From: CAVUMR01 sp963742715
Lineage (GTDB): Bacteria; Actinomycetota; Actinomycetes; Mycobacteriales; Micromonosporaceae
Direction: 5' to 3'
Assembly (NCBI GenBank): GCA_963742715.1
Contig: CAVUMR010000003.1
Coordinates: 868,001 to 932,000, forward strand
DNA: 64,000 nucleotides
In this document: positions 33,522 to 42,038 of the stretch, one piece after another
Layout: each line of letters begins with the position of its first letter
Position numbering within the stretch: position 1 is the first letter of the stretch
Notes under the pieces: generated by a model
Seen by the model: the letters and a program-made list of their open reading frames with translations, nothing else
The model's database searches: none
What the model was told of the DNA's origin: nothing
Program-made: the position numbers and the translations under genes

Positions 33522-33875
33522 ATGCGAATCGGTTCCCGCGCTCTCGCGGTAGCGGCCGCCGCCGGACTGGTGACAGCCGCACTCGCGCTGATCGCCGCAC
33601 CCGCCACGGCGGTCGCGCCGACGGCGCGGACCGCGCACGGCGCGAGCAGTCCACTTCTCACGGTTGAGTGCACCTACACGGTCAACCGCGCCGGCGGCCT
33701 GCCGATGCACACCGCGGCCAGCTCATCGTCGCCGGTCAGCTACACCGTGCCCAATCACGCCAACGTCACCGCCCACCAGGACATCGTGAACGGGTACCGG
33801 TACAGCCACTACAGCTCTCACTCGGGCTACCTGTCGGCGAAGTACCTGATCAACCAGCGAGGCTGTTTCGAATAG
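33522..33875 (+). CDS. Small secreted SH3-like protein
   Basis: 117 residues; ATG follows AGGAGGAA. A clear Sec signal (MRIGSRALAVAAAAGLVTAA, then cleavage around ATA-VAP) precedes a ~75-residue beta-rich domain with a bacterial SH3-like pattern (YTVNRAGGLPMHTAAS, GYLSAKYL) and two Cys likely to form a disulfide. Such domains bind peptidoglycan or protein partners. It is a monocistronic gene. The 155 bp upstream show no gene. Confidence 0.75.
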   Translation: MRIGSRALAVAAAAGLVTAALALIAAPATAVAPTARTAHGASSPLLTVECTYTVNRAGGLPMHTAASSSSPVSYTVPNHANVTAHQDIVNGYRYSHYSSHSGYLSAKYLINQRGCFE

Positions 33876-33898
33876 GAGCACGGCACCACCCTGGGGGG

Positions 33899-36466
33899 TC
33901 AGCCGGAGGCTGTCGCGCGGAGCGCGGCGGCCTCCGGCACGCCCAGCTCGGTGTACAGGGCCAACGCTCTGGCCCGATGCGGCGCCGCCTCCGCGTTGCG
34001 TCCCAGCGCGACCAGCGCGGCCGCGATCCCTTCCTGGGCACGCGCCTGCTCATGCCGGTCGGACACCTCTCGAGCAACCGCGAGGGACTGCCGGTTACGT
34101 GCGAGAGCCTCGTCGAAGCGGCCGGCCAACCGCAGTACCTCAGCGGCGTCGTTGCCGAGTTCGGCGGTGGCGACCGGATCGCCGACCCGACCAGCCAGCG
34201 TGGTCGCCCGCTCCACATGTCCGATGGCTACCGGCACCATCCCGAGCTGTCCGCTGACCAGGCCGAGACCACTCTCCGCGACCGCCTCCCCCAGGAGGTC
34301 GCGCAGCTCCCGATGTATGGCGAGCGCGCGATTGTGCTGCACAGCCGCGTCCGCGAACCGGCCGAGGCGCCGGTACACCTGAGCGGTGAGGTGCACCGCC
34401 CACGCCAGCCCGAACCGGTCGCCGGCGTCCTCCGTGCTCCCCCGCAGTTCGTCCAGCAGCGCGAGCGCTTGCGCGTAGTCGCCCAGCTTGAGCTGTACGT
34501 AGGCCAGGTGCGGGAGCGCCGCGTTCCGCAGCGTCGCGTCCTCCAGCTCGGCGGCCACGGCCATGACGTGCCGGTACGCCTCGCGCGATTCGCGGTACCG
34601 ACCGACCCGCGCATGCGTGGTCGCCAGCGCCATGACGACGGCGGCCTCGCCGCTCCGGTCGCCGAGCTCCCGCCGCAGCAACCGGGCCGCACCGAAGTTC
34701 CGGAGCCCCGAAGCCAACCGACCGAGCTTGACCTCGGCGACGGCGAGGTCGAACAACGCTCTGGCCTGAGCGGCACGGTCGCCACTGGCCCGCGCCGCGG
34801 CCAAGGCGCGCTGGTGCAGGCTGGTGGCCTCCCTATGTAGTGCCGCGCTGTCCAGGTACCGGAACAGGGTCGCGGCAAGATCGATCGCCTGCGCCCCGGA
34901 CCGCCCGGGCCAACCGCCGGCAGCGACGTGAGCCGGGAGCGTCAACAGGTTGGATACCTCGGCATCCAGCCACGCCAACGCGGCTGCCGGATCGGCCGCC
35001 CACGACACTGTCTCCGGTGGTACGACCGCGTCATCGGGGCATCGCGGCCGGCGATGCCGCTCCTGCGGGTACAGGGCGTCCATCGCCGCGCCAGCGGCTC
35101 GCAGGTAGTAGTCGAACACCCGGTCCAACGCCTCCCGGCGCTCGCTCGCCGGGTCCTCGTCGATGGCCCGGGCGGCCGCGTACTCGCGGACCAGATCGTG
35201 CGGCTGGTACCGCCCCGGCGCGTGCTGTTGCAGCAGGTGCTCGTCGACCAGTGCGGTCAGGTGCGCCCTAGCGGTGTCCGGATCCGTACCGGCCAGGGCG
35301 GCCGCTGCCGGCGCCGCCAGGTCCGGACCCGGATGCACGGTGAGCAGCCGGAACATCCGTCGCCGCTCGGGCGTGAGGTGCTCGTACGACAACGTCAGCG
35401 CCGCCGTCACATCGGCGGCGCCGACCGACCGCAGCCGCTCCGCGTGATCGGCCAACGGCCAGTCCGGACGGGACCGCAGCTGCCCGGCCGCGAGACCGAG
35501 CGCGAGCGGCAGGTGACCGCACAGCATCGCGATGCTCGCCGCGGCATCCGGCTCGGCCGCGATCCGGTCCCCGGCCGCCTCCGCCAGCACGGCGACCGAG
35601 TCGTCCGGCGGCAGGACGTCGAGCTCCAGCCGTACCGCGTCCAGCGCCGCGAGCGACCGCCGGCTGGTGACCAGCACCGCGACACCGGGGCAGCCGGGCA
35701 GCAGGGGCCGTACCTGGTCGGCGGTCGCGGCGTTGTCGAGCAGTACCAGAGCGCGACGGTCCCGTACCAGGTTGCGGTACATCCGGGCCCGCGCCGGTAC
35801 GTCCCGGGGAATCCGGGCGGCCGCGACCCCGAGCGCCCGGAGCAGGGCGGCCAGTACCGCGTCCGGGGTGGCCGGTCGGGTGTCGGGATCGAAGCCGTGC
35901 AGGTCCACCGACAGCGGCAGCTCGTACCACCCTTGCCGCAGCATCGCGTGCCCGGCGTGCATCGCCAGCCACGTCTTGCCGACCCCGGCCATGCCTTCGA
36001 TGGCGATCACCACCGGAGCTGTACCCGGGCGGGCGGCCGCGAGCAGCCGGTCGACCTCCCCGGCCCGTCCGGTGAACTCCGCGACGTCCAGCGGCAGTTC
36101 GGTCGACGCCGCGACCGTGGCGACCGGATCCGGTCCGGCGAATACCGCCTGCCAGGCCTGCCGCCACCAACCGAGCTGCTCCTCGGACACGTTCAGCACC
36201 CGGAGCAGGTCGAAGACCAGGTCGTAGTCGAGCCGTCGTCGGGTGGGATCGAAGCAGTACCAGACCGTGCTGGGCGACACCACAACGGAGTCCGACCCGC
36301 CCCGCCGCTGCCGATCCGCGTTCAGTCGCCGGGTGAGTACCCGTACCGACGGATCTCCGGCCAGCACTTTCGTCGCGCGCAGTACCGTGATCAGCTCGCC
36401 GACCGTCCGCGCCTGCCGCGGATCCGGCACCCGGATCGAACCCCCGTCGACCACCACGGTGCCCAA
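33899..36466 (-). CDS. STAND (NB-ARC) ATPase with TPR repeats, signalling/transcription regulator type
   Basis: 855 residues. An N-terminal ~110-residue helical HTH-like module (VGELITVLRATK, WYCFDPTRRRLDYDLVFDLL) precedes an NB-ARC NTPase (about 125-400) with P-loop GMAGVGKTWLAMH, Walker B RRALVLLDNA, sensor LVTSRRSL and GHLPLALGLAAGQL. A winged-helix region follows, then at least seven TPR-like repeats (about 540-850) such as ALFDLAVAEVKLGRL. The first codon at 36466 is TTG; a GTG four codons later with AGGG upstream is an equally good start. It is solitary and convergent with the SH3-like gene. Confidence 0.82.
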   Translation of the reverse strand: MGTVVVDGGSIRVPDPRQARTVGELITVLRATKVLAGDPSVRVLTRRLNADRQRRGGSDSVVVSPSTVWYCFDPTRRRLDYDLVFDLLRVLNVSEEQLGWWRQAWQAVFAGPDPVATVAASTELPLDVAEFTGRAGEVDRLLAAARPGTAPVVIAIEGMAGVGKTWLAMHAGHAMLRQGWYELPLSVDLHGFDPDTRPATPDAVLAALLRALGVAAARIPRDVPARARMYRNLVRDRRALVLLDNAATADQVRPLLPGCPGVAVLVTSRRSLAALDAVRLELDVLPPDDSVAVLAEAAGDRIAAEPDAAASIAMLCGHLPLALGLAAGQLRSRPDWPLADHAERLRSVGAADVTAALTLSYEHLTPERRRMFRLLTVHPGPDLAAPAAAALAGTDPDTARAHLTALVDEHLLQQHAPGRYQPHDLVREYAAARAIDEDPASERREALDRVFDYYLRAAGAAMDALYPQERHRRPRCPDDAVVPPETVSWAADPAAALAWLDAEVSNLLTLPAHVAAGGWPGRSGAQAIDLAATLFRYLDSAALHREATSLHQRALAAARASGDRAAQARALFDLAVAEVKLGRLASGLRNFGAARLLRRELGDRSGEAAVVMALATTHARVGRYRESREAYRHVMAVAAELEDATLRNAALPHLAYVQLKLGDYAQALALLDELRGSTEDAGDRFGLAWAVHLTAQVYRRLGRFADAAVQHNRALAIHRELRDLLGEAVAESGLGLVSGQLGMVPVAIGHVERATTLAGRVGDPVATAELGNDAAEVLRLAGRFDEALARNRQSLAVAREVSDRHEQARAQEGIAAALVALGRNAEAAPHRARALALYTELGVPEAAALRATASG

Positions 36467-36487
36467 CCCTAGAACCCCGACCGCGGA

Positions 36488-37150
36488 TCAGCCCTTGCCG
36501 AGAGTCCTCTCCAGACCGTCGAGGACCAGGTCGAGGCCGAACTCGAAGTCCTCCTCCCGCCCCGACCGCATGATCTCGGTGATGACCTCGACGACGTGGG
36601 GGAACTCCTGGGCGGGGAGCTGACCGAGTACATCGGCGGAGACCTGCTTGGTGTCCTCGACGCCGAACGGCAGGTTCAGCTGCTGCAGCGTGAACCCGTA
36701 GAGGTGGCTGTCCAGGGTGTGCCAGGCGTCGAGCGCGCCGCCGACGGTGAAGCCGCCTTCCCGCAGCCGCCCGAGCGTCGCGTCCAGGTAGCGCGTCATG
36801 CCGGGGCCGATGTTGAACCGGGACATGATGAGCATCGCCGCCCAGGGATGGGCCAGCAGCACCTCGTGGGCCGAGATCGACCGCTGCCGCATGGCCGTCT
36901 TCCAGTGCGTTCCGGTCGGCGGTACGTCGATGTCGCTCAGCACCAGGTCGACGATGCCGTCCAGGATGTCGTTCTTGTTCTTCACGTGGTTGTACAGCGA
37001 CATCGCCTCGACTCCGAGCTCCTGGCCGAGCCGGCGCATGGTCAGCGACTCGAGCCCGCCGGAGTCGGCCAGGGCGACAGCCGCCCGCAACACCTGCTCC
37101 CGGCTCAGGCGGGCGCGCGGCTCGGCGTTCGAACCAGTCTGGGTCGGCAT
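36488..37150 (-). CDS. TetR-family repressor
   Basis: 220 residues. ATG 37150 has AGGAG about 8 bases upstream. The HTH lies at residues about 17-60 (SREQVLRAAVALADSGGLES, MRRLGQELGVEAMSLYNHVK). The C-terminal part is of the TetR_C (TetR/ActII-like) type (ILDGIVDLVL, WAAMLIMSRFN). It is divergently transcribed from an oxidoreductase, with a perfect operator-like palindrome between them, so it probably represses both. Confidence 0.93.
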   Translation of the reverse strand: MPTQTGSNAEPRARLSREQVLRAAVALADSGGLESLTMRRLGQELGVEAMSLYNHVKNKNDILDGIVDLVLSDIDVPPTGTHWKTAMRQRSISAHEVLLAHPWAAMLIMSRFNIGPGMTRYLDATLGRLREGGFTVGGALDAWHTLDSHLYGFTLQQLNLPFGVEDTKQVSADVLGQLPAQEFPHVVEVITEIMRSGREEDFEFGLDLVLDGLERTLGKG

Positions 37151-37197
37151 CCGGATGCTCCTGGCGGTTCTCTTGGCGACTGCCCTGCGGAGGTGTA

Positions 37198-37227
37198 GCT
37201 TACATCGTAAGCGTACAACGTAAGTAC
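37198..37227. promoter_or_regulatory. Double operator in the TetR/oxidoreductase divergent spacer
   Basis: GCTTAC-ATC-GTAAGC (37198-37212) is a perfect 15-bp inverted repeat. It is followed directly by GTAC-AACGTAA-GTAC (37213-37227), so CGTAAG is also directly repeated. Size and position fit TetR-type operators. Confidence 0.75.
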
Positions 37228-37272
37228 GTCGCGATGCCGGTCGGACCGGTCCCTCAGCAGGGAGCAGAGCCC

Positions 37273-38244
37273 ATGAAGGCGATCGTCCAGGACAGCTACG
37301 GCTCGACCGAGGTGCTCCGGCTCCGGAACCTCGACACACCCGCGATCGCCGACCACGAGGTACTGGTACATGTGCGTGCCGCCGGCGTGGCCCGGGGCGT
37401 ATCGCACCTTATGACCGGCCTGCCGTACCCGATCCGCCTGTCGGGTTATGGGTTCCGGGCGCCCAAGAACCCCGTGCTCGGTTCCGACGTGGCCGGCGTG
37501 GTGGAGGCGGTCGGCGCAGCCGTGACCAGATTCCAACCCGGTGACGAGGTGTACGGGATCGGCCACGGCACCTTCGCGGAGTACGCCCGCGCTCCGGAGA
37601 ACAAGCTCGCGCCCAAGCCGGCGAACCTCACCTTCGAGCAGGCGGCCGTGGTCCCCGTCTCCGGGCTGACCGCCCTGCAGGGCCTGCGCGACCACGGGCA
37701 GGTCCAGCCGGGGCAGAAGGTGCTGATCACCGGGGCGTCCGGAGGGATGGGCACCTTCGCGGTACAGCTGGCCAAGGCGTTCGGGGCCGAGGTGACCGCG
37801 GTGTGCAGCACCACCAAGGTCGACCTGGTCCGATCCATCGGCGCGGACCACGTCCTCGACTACACGCGGGACGACTTCGCCGACGGGAAGCAGCGGTACG
37901 ACCTGATCCTCGACATCGGCGGCACGCCCACGCTGTCCCGGCTGCGCCGGGCACTCACCCCGAAGGGGACGGTCGTTATCGCCGGCGGCGAGACCGGCGG
38001 CCGGTGGCTCGGCGGCTTCGACCGCCAGCTCCGGGCGGTACTGCTGTCGAAGTTCGTGGGCCAGACCCTGAAGACGTTCATCTGCTCGGAGAACTGCGAG
38101 GATCTGATCGTCCTCACCGGTCTCATCGAGTCCGGGCAGGTCACGCCGGTGATCGACCGGACGTTTCCGCTGGCCGAAACCCCGAAGGCCATCCGGTACC
38201 TGGAGGATGGGCACGCCCGCGGAAAGGTCGTCGTCACGATCTGA
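37273..38244 (+). CDS. NAD(P)-dependent medium-chain oxidoreductase (quinone reductase type)
   Basis: 323 residues. I chose ATG 37273 because GGGAG lies about 9 bases upstream; the frame is also open to ATG 37234. It has a GroES-like N-terminal half (VLVHVRAAGVARGVSHLMTG) without the catalytic zinc cysteine, then the Rossmann motif VLITGASGGMGTFAVQLAKA. It belongs to the zinc-free quinone reductase/enone reductase branch. Probably induced by a small electrophile or drug sensed by the divergent TetR protein. Confidence 0.9.
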   Translation: MKAIVQDSYGSTEVLRLRNLDTPAIADHEVLVHVRAAGVARGVSHLMTGLPYPIRLSGYGFRAPKNPVLGSDVAGVVEAVGAAVTRFQPGDEVYGIGHGTFAEYARAPENKLAPKPANLTFEQAAVVPVSGLTALQGLRDHGQVQPGQKVLITGASGGMGTFAVQLAKAFGAEVTAVCSTTKVDLVRSIGADHVLDYTRDDFADGKQRYDLILDIGGTPTLSRLRRALTPKGTVVIAGGETGGRWLGGFDRQLRAVLLSKFVGQTLKTFICSENCEDLIVLTGLIESGQVTPVIDRTFPLAETPKAIRYLEDGHARGKVVVTI

Positions 38245-38297
38245 CCTGCGGCGACGGCGGACCGCGGCGACCCGGCAGTACGGCGGCGGAAGGTGAC

Positions 38298-39089
38298 ATG
38301 ACGGAGCAGCGGGAACAGCGCGCGGTGTTCGGCGAGGCGGTCGAGCAGTACGAGGCGACCCGGCCCGGATACCCGCCGGACCTGGTCACCGACGTGCTGG
38401 GGTACGCGGGCCCGGGACCGGTGCTGGAGGTGGGGGCCGGCACCGGCAAGGCGACCGTCGCTTTTGCCGCGCACGGCGTGGACCTGACCTGCCTGGAGCC
38501 CGATCCGCGGATGGCGGCGGCGCTCGAACGCAACTGCCCGGGCGTACCGATCGTCATCGACCAGCTCGAGTCGTGGCAGCCGACCCGCCGCTTCGGTCTG
38601 CTGTACTCGGCCCAGGCGTGGCACTGGGTCGATCCCGAGCGTCGCGTCGAGCTGGCACACGCGGCCCTGGCGCCGGGCGGCGCGCTCGCCCTGTTCTGGA
38701 ACCACTACTCGCTCGCCGACCGGGCGTTGCACGCGGCGCTGATCGAGGTGGACCGGCGGTACGACCTGCCGCCCGACAAGACGCCGCACTTCCGCCGGCC
38801 CGAGGACAACGCCGGCGAACTGAGCGACTTCGCGACCGAGTGGTCAACGCTGGGACTCGCGGAAGACCCGCGCTTCACCGACCTGGCCAGCCGGCGGTAC
38901 CGGTCGAGCCGCAGCTACCCGGCGGCCCGCTATCGGGATCTACTCGCGTCGATCTCGCTGTTCCGCATGCTCGAACCGCAGGTGCGGGAGGCGGTGCTGA
39001 CGGAGGTGGCCGACATCGTCGACGCCCACGGCGGCACCATCGAGCTCGGCATCACCACCGACCTGGCGCTGGCCCGCCGGGCCGCCTGA
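38298..39089 (+). CDS. SAM-dependent class I methyltransferase
   Basis: 263 residues, ATG preceded by GGAAGG. Motif I is VLEVGAGTGKATVAFAAHG. The acidic post-II residue is in LEPDPRM, and a YSAQAWHWVDPERR segment is typical of the Methyltransf_11 branch of ubiE-like enzymes. No substrate can be deduced. It is co-directional with the oxidoreductase 53 bp upstream and may share its TetR control. Confidence 0.87.
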   Translation: MTEQREQRAVFGEAVEQYEATRPGYPPDLVTDVLGYAGPGPVLEVGAGTGKATVAFAAHGVDLTCLEPDPRMAAALERNCPGVPIVIDQLESWQPTRRFGLLYSAQAWHWVDPERRVELAHAALAPGGALALFWNHYSLADRALHAALIEVDRRYDLPPDKTPHFRRPEDNAGELSDFATEWSTLGLAEDPRFTDLASRRYRSSRSYPAARYRDLLASISLFRMLEPQVREAVLTEVADIVDAHGGTIELGITTDLALARRAA

Positions 39090-39173
39090 CCCGCGCTGCT
39101 TTCCTCTGGCACCGGCCCGGCGCCTCATCGGTGCCGCCCTGGCCGGGCGCCGTTGGAGCCTGGCGCGGATCGG

Positions 39174-39392
39174 CTAGCTGGCCTTGCGGTTGCCGATCAC
39201 GAGGCGGTCGAGCAGGTCCTGGGTGGCCGCCGCCACCGCGTCCACGGCCTCGTCGAACGCCTCGACGTTGTGCGCGGCCGGGGCCCGGAAACCGGAGATC
39301 TTCCGGACGTACTGCAGGGCAGCGGCCCGTACGTCATCCGGCGTGGTGACCTCGGTGTACGGCGGGCGGAGAGTCTTGATGCTGCGACACAT
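39174..39392 (-). CDS. DUF2277 family protein
   Basis: 72 residues beginning MCRSIKTLRPP, which is the family signature, followed by VRAAALQYVRKISGFRAPAA. DUF2277 proteins are short, helical and of unknown function; N-terminal Cys2 is notable. Divergent from the crotonase gene with a 60-bp spacer. Confidence 0.85.
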   Translation of the reverse strand: MCRSIKTLRPPYTEVTTPDDVRAAALQYVRKISGFRAPAAHNVEAFDEAVDAVAAATQDLLDRLVIGNRKAS

Positions 39393-39452
39393 GGGCCGAT
39401 CCTCCCTCGCCGGTCCCCGGGTCGGCCAGCCCAACGGCCGTACTGTCCTCGC

Positions 39453-40217
39453 ATGTCCGTTCGTACCGAGCGTTCCGGCCCCGTGACCACGATCGTGCTG
39501 GACCGGCCGGCAGCACGCAACGCGGTGGACGGCCCGACCGCGCGGGCACTGGCCGATGCCTTCCGCGCGTTCGACGCCGACCCCGCCGCCGCGGTCGCGG
39601 TGCTGTACGGCGCGGGTGGCACGTTCTGCGCCGGTGCCGATCTCAAGGCCATCGGTACCCCCGGACAGAACCGGGTGGCCGCGGACGGCGACGGGCCGAT
39701 GGGGCCGACCCGGGCGCGGCTGGGCAAGCCGGTGATCGCGGCGATCAGCGGGTACGCCGTGGCCGGCGGCCTGGAGCTGGCGCTCTGGTGCGACCTGCGG
39801 GTGGCCGAGGCGGGCGCCACGCTCGGCGTGTTCTGCCGGCGGTGGGGGGTGCCGCTGATCGACGGTGGCACGGTCCGGCTGCCGCGGCTGATCGGCACCA
39901 GCCGGGCGATGGACCTGATCCTCACCGGACGGCCGGTCGACGCTACGGAAGCGCTCGCGATAGGGCTGGTCAACCGGGTCGTACCGGCCGGACAGGCGCG
40001 CGCGGCGGCCGAGAAACTGGCGGCCGAGCTGGCCCGGTACCCGCAGGCCTGCCTGCGCAACGACCGGCTGTCCGTACTCGATCAGGAAGGCCGACCGGAA
40101 GACGAGGCGCTGGCCGCCGAGTTCCGGTACGGGCTCGAGTCGCTCGAAGCGGACGGTGCCGCCGGAGCCGCCCGGTTCGCCTCCGGCGCCGGCCGCCACG
40201 GCACCGTCGACACCTGA
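39453..40217 (+). CDS. Enoyl-CoA hydratase/isomerase (crotonase) family protein
   Basis: 254 residues. The first oxyanion-hole segment is GAGGTFCAGADLKAIG and the second is GYAVAGGLELALWCDLRVAE. After the second block the usual catalytic glutamates are not evident (RRWGVPLIDGGTVRLPRLIG keeps Asp in the hydratase Glu164-type position). It is therefore a crotonase-fold enzyme of uncertain reaction. Start chosen at ATG 39453, the beginning of the conserved fold. Confidence 0.88.
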   Translation: MSVRTERSGPVTTIVLDRPAARNAVDGPTARALADAFRAFDADPAAAVAVLYGAGGTFCAGADLKAIGTPGQNRVAADGDGPMGPTRARLGKPVIAAISGYAVAGGLELALWCDLRVAEAGATLGVFCRRWGVPLIDGGTVRLPRLIGTSRAMDLILTGRPVDATEALAIGLVNRVVPAGQARAAAEKLAAELARYPQACLRNDRLSVLDQEGRPEDEALAAEFRYGLESLEADGAAGAARFASGAGRHGTVDT

Positions 40218-40228
40218 GCCGGCCGGCG

Positions 40229-40807
40229 CTAGCAGAGCTGCCGGATGACCTGGACAGCCTCGGCCAGGCGGTACCTCCGTGCGAGCACGTCAAGGACCTC
40301 GTGCTCCGTCAGGACGGGGCCCTGCCGGCCGGATCGGGCCGCGATGGCAGCCACGGCGATGGCGGCTCCGACCGGATCAACGGCAACGGTGTTCGCGGCG
40401 AACTCGTCCGGAGGAAGTACCTCCATCCCGCTCGGCAACCGCTCGGCCGGGAAGTCCTTGACGTTGTGCGTGACGATCGCGCCCGCACCGGCGACTACGG
40501 CTGCCGCCAGTACGTGTTCATCGTCTTGATCGGGAAGCTCGAAGGTACCGTCCAGGCCCTCCCAACCGTGGACTTCCGCATCGCCGAAAGCGACTCGCAT
40601 CCGGGCAACGAGTGACCGGGCGCGGTCAGCCGCAGCCACCGGCTCGACACCACGCCGGACCAGCTTCGCTGCCTCGTGGTACTCCAGCTCCGCGAGGATC
40701 GCGCCGCTCCACACCGGGCGGTACAGACCTTCCACGGCAAGCGAGAGAAGGAAATCGCGCTGGAGGCTGGGCCACAGGACACAGGTGTCCAGGAGCGCGG
40801 TGAACAT
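40229..40807 (-). CDS. PIN-domain toxin (VapC-like ribonuclease)
   Basis: 192 residues. PIN landmarks: ALLDTCVLWPS (first Asp), AILAELEYHE (Glu), LPDQDDEHVLAAAV (Asp) and IVTHNVKDFPAE (last acidic region). Residues beyond 140 form an extra C-terminal helical extension. The gene begins 9 bp after the stop of a DNA-binding antitoxin, the standard antitoxin-first order. Predicted Mg-dependent RNase inhibited by its partner. Confidence 0.85.
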   Translation of the reverse strand: MFTALLDTCVLWPSLQRDFLLSLAVEGLYRPVWSGAILAELEYHEAAKLVRRGVEPVAAADRARSLVARMRVAFGDAEVHGWEGLDGTFELPDQDDEHVLAAAVVAGAGAIVTHNVKDFPAERLPSGMEVLPPDEFAANTVAVDPVGAAIAVAAIAARSGRQGPVLTEHEVLDVLARRYRLAEAVQVIRQLC

Positions 40808-40816
40808 CCGTGCCGG

Positions 40817-41350
40817 TCAGAGCGCCGGACGTCCACGGCGGCGAGCCGCGACCGCGCGACGCGCCTCACGTAGCTGTCGCAACGCCTTCTCCAGATCGTC
40901 TTCGTCATCGAGGCTGACCGCAGTCGCCTCCAGCGCGGCATATTGCTCGGCTCGCCGCTGCTCCCGGTAGGCCAGCACGTCTCTGAGCAGCACCCGTCGG
41001 TGGGTGCCGATCCGTTCAAAGGGGATCTTGTCGTGGTCGAGCAAACCGATCACGGTGGGCCGACTCACTCCCAGCAGGTCAGCGGCCTGCTGGGTCGTGA
41101 GCGTCTGGGTGAGCGGGACGACCGTTACCGCCAGCCCCTCCTGGAGTGCACCGACGACCTGTCGAAGCATCCGGTACACCTCGACCGGCAGTTCGACCTG
41201 ATCGCCCGGGCTCGACCCGGCGAGGAAGTACCGGGGAGCCGGGCGGCCACGACCAGCTTCCTCATGGGCCCGGAGGAAGTCATAGACCTGCGCCACCTGG
41301 TCCCCGGTCTCGGGCAGGTAGGTCTCTTGCCGGTGTACCGCTGCGCTCAT
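40817..41350 (-). CDS. HTH (excisionase-type) antitoxin
   Basis: 177 residues; ATG 41350 has GAGGAG about 7 bases upstream. The central winged HTH of MerR/excisionase type (QTLTTQQAADLLGVSRPTVI then DHDKIPFERIGTHRRVLLRD, about 90-140) is followed by an acidic and then Arg-rich C-terminal tail likely to wrap the toxin. An imperfect inverted repeat just upstream would allow autoregulation. Confidence 0.82.
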   Translation of the reverse strand: MSAAVHRQETYLPETGDQVAQVYDFLRAHEEAGRGRPAPRYFLAGSSPGDQVELPVEVYRMLRQVVGALQEGLAVTVVPLTQTLTTQQAADLLGVSRPTVIGLLDHDKIPFERIGTHRRVLLRDVLAYREQRRAEQYAALEATAVSLDDEDDLEKALRQLREARRAVAARRRGRPAL

Positions 41351-41364
41351 TGGCCGCTCCTCAT

Positions 41365-41398
41365 CCGCAGAAAGCGTAACAGATTTCGTTTCTTGCGG
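41365..41398. promoter_or_regulatory. Imperfect inverted repeat upstream of the PIN toxin-antitoxin operon
   Basis: CCGCAGAAAGCG and CGTTTCTTGCGG form arms with one bulge around TAACAGATTT, ending about 15 bp before the antitoxin start. It is a candidate autoregulatory operator. Confidence 0.45.
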
Positions 41399-41420
41399 AG
41401 AAGGCTGCGCCTGGCAGTGC

Positions 41421-42038
41421 CTACGAGGAGAGGTGTTCGCGGGCCCAGAGCGCGGCGGAGGTACGGTCGGCCACTCCGATCCGGCGGAAGATGTTGCCAA
41501 GGTGCACCTTGACGGTCCGCTCGGTGATACCGAGGGCGCGGCCGATCTGCTTGTTCGCCATCCCCTTACTGACCAGCTGCAATACCTCGCGTTCCCGGGC
41601 GGAGAGCTGGCTCGCCGGATCCTCCCGGTTGCTCGGCAGCAGGTTGCGGGCGATCCGCGGGTCGATCGGCGACTCGTTCCGGGCGGCCGCGCGCACACCG
41701 TTGATCAGCTCGCGCGGCTCACAGTCCTTCAACAGGTAGCCGATCGCCCCGGCGGCGAGCGCCTCGGTGACCCGGTCCCGGTCGGAGAAGGACGTCAACA
41801 CGATCACCTGTACGCCGGGTTGCTCGGCGAGGATCTGCCGGGTGGCCGCCACCCCGTCGAGTACCGGCATGGACAGGTCCATCAGGATCACGTCCGGACT
41901 GGTCGCGCGGGCCTTCTCCACCGCCTCGGCGCCGTCGCCGGCTTCGCCGACCACGTCGAGGTCCGCCTCGGTCTCCAGCAGCGCGGCCAATCCGGCGCGT
42001 ACCAGCAGGTGATCGTCGACGAGCAGCACCCGGGTCAC
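41421..42038 (-). CDS. NarL/LuxR-family response regulator
   Basis: 205 residues, GTG start overlapping the kinase stop. Receiver domain with LLVDDHLLVRAG (acidic pocket), phospho-acceptor in VILMDLSMPVLDG (Asp53-like), and LKDCEPRE (Lys). The C-terminal LuxR HTH spans about 145-200 (LSAREREVLQLVSKGMANKQ, TERTVKVHLGNIFRRIG). It pairs with the co-encoded histidine kinase. Confidence 0.95.
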   Translation of the reverse strand: MTRVLLVDDHLLVRAGLAALLETEADLDVVGEAGDGAEAVEKARATSPDVILMDLSMPVLDGVAATRQILAEQPGVQVIVLTSFSDRDRVTEALAAGAIGYLLKDCEPRELINGVRAAARNESPIDPRIARNLLPSNREDPASQLSAREREVLQLVSKGMANKQIGRALGITERTVKVHLGNIFRRIGVADRTSAALWAREHLSS

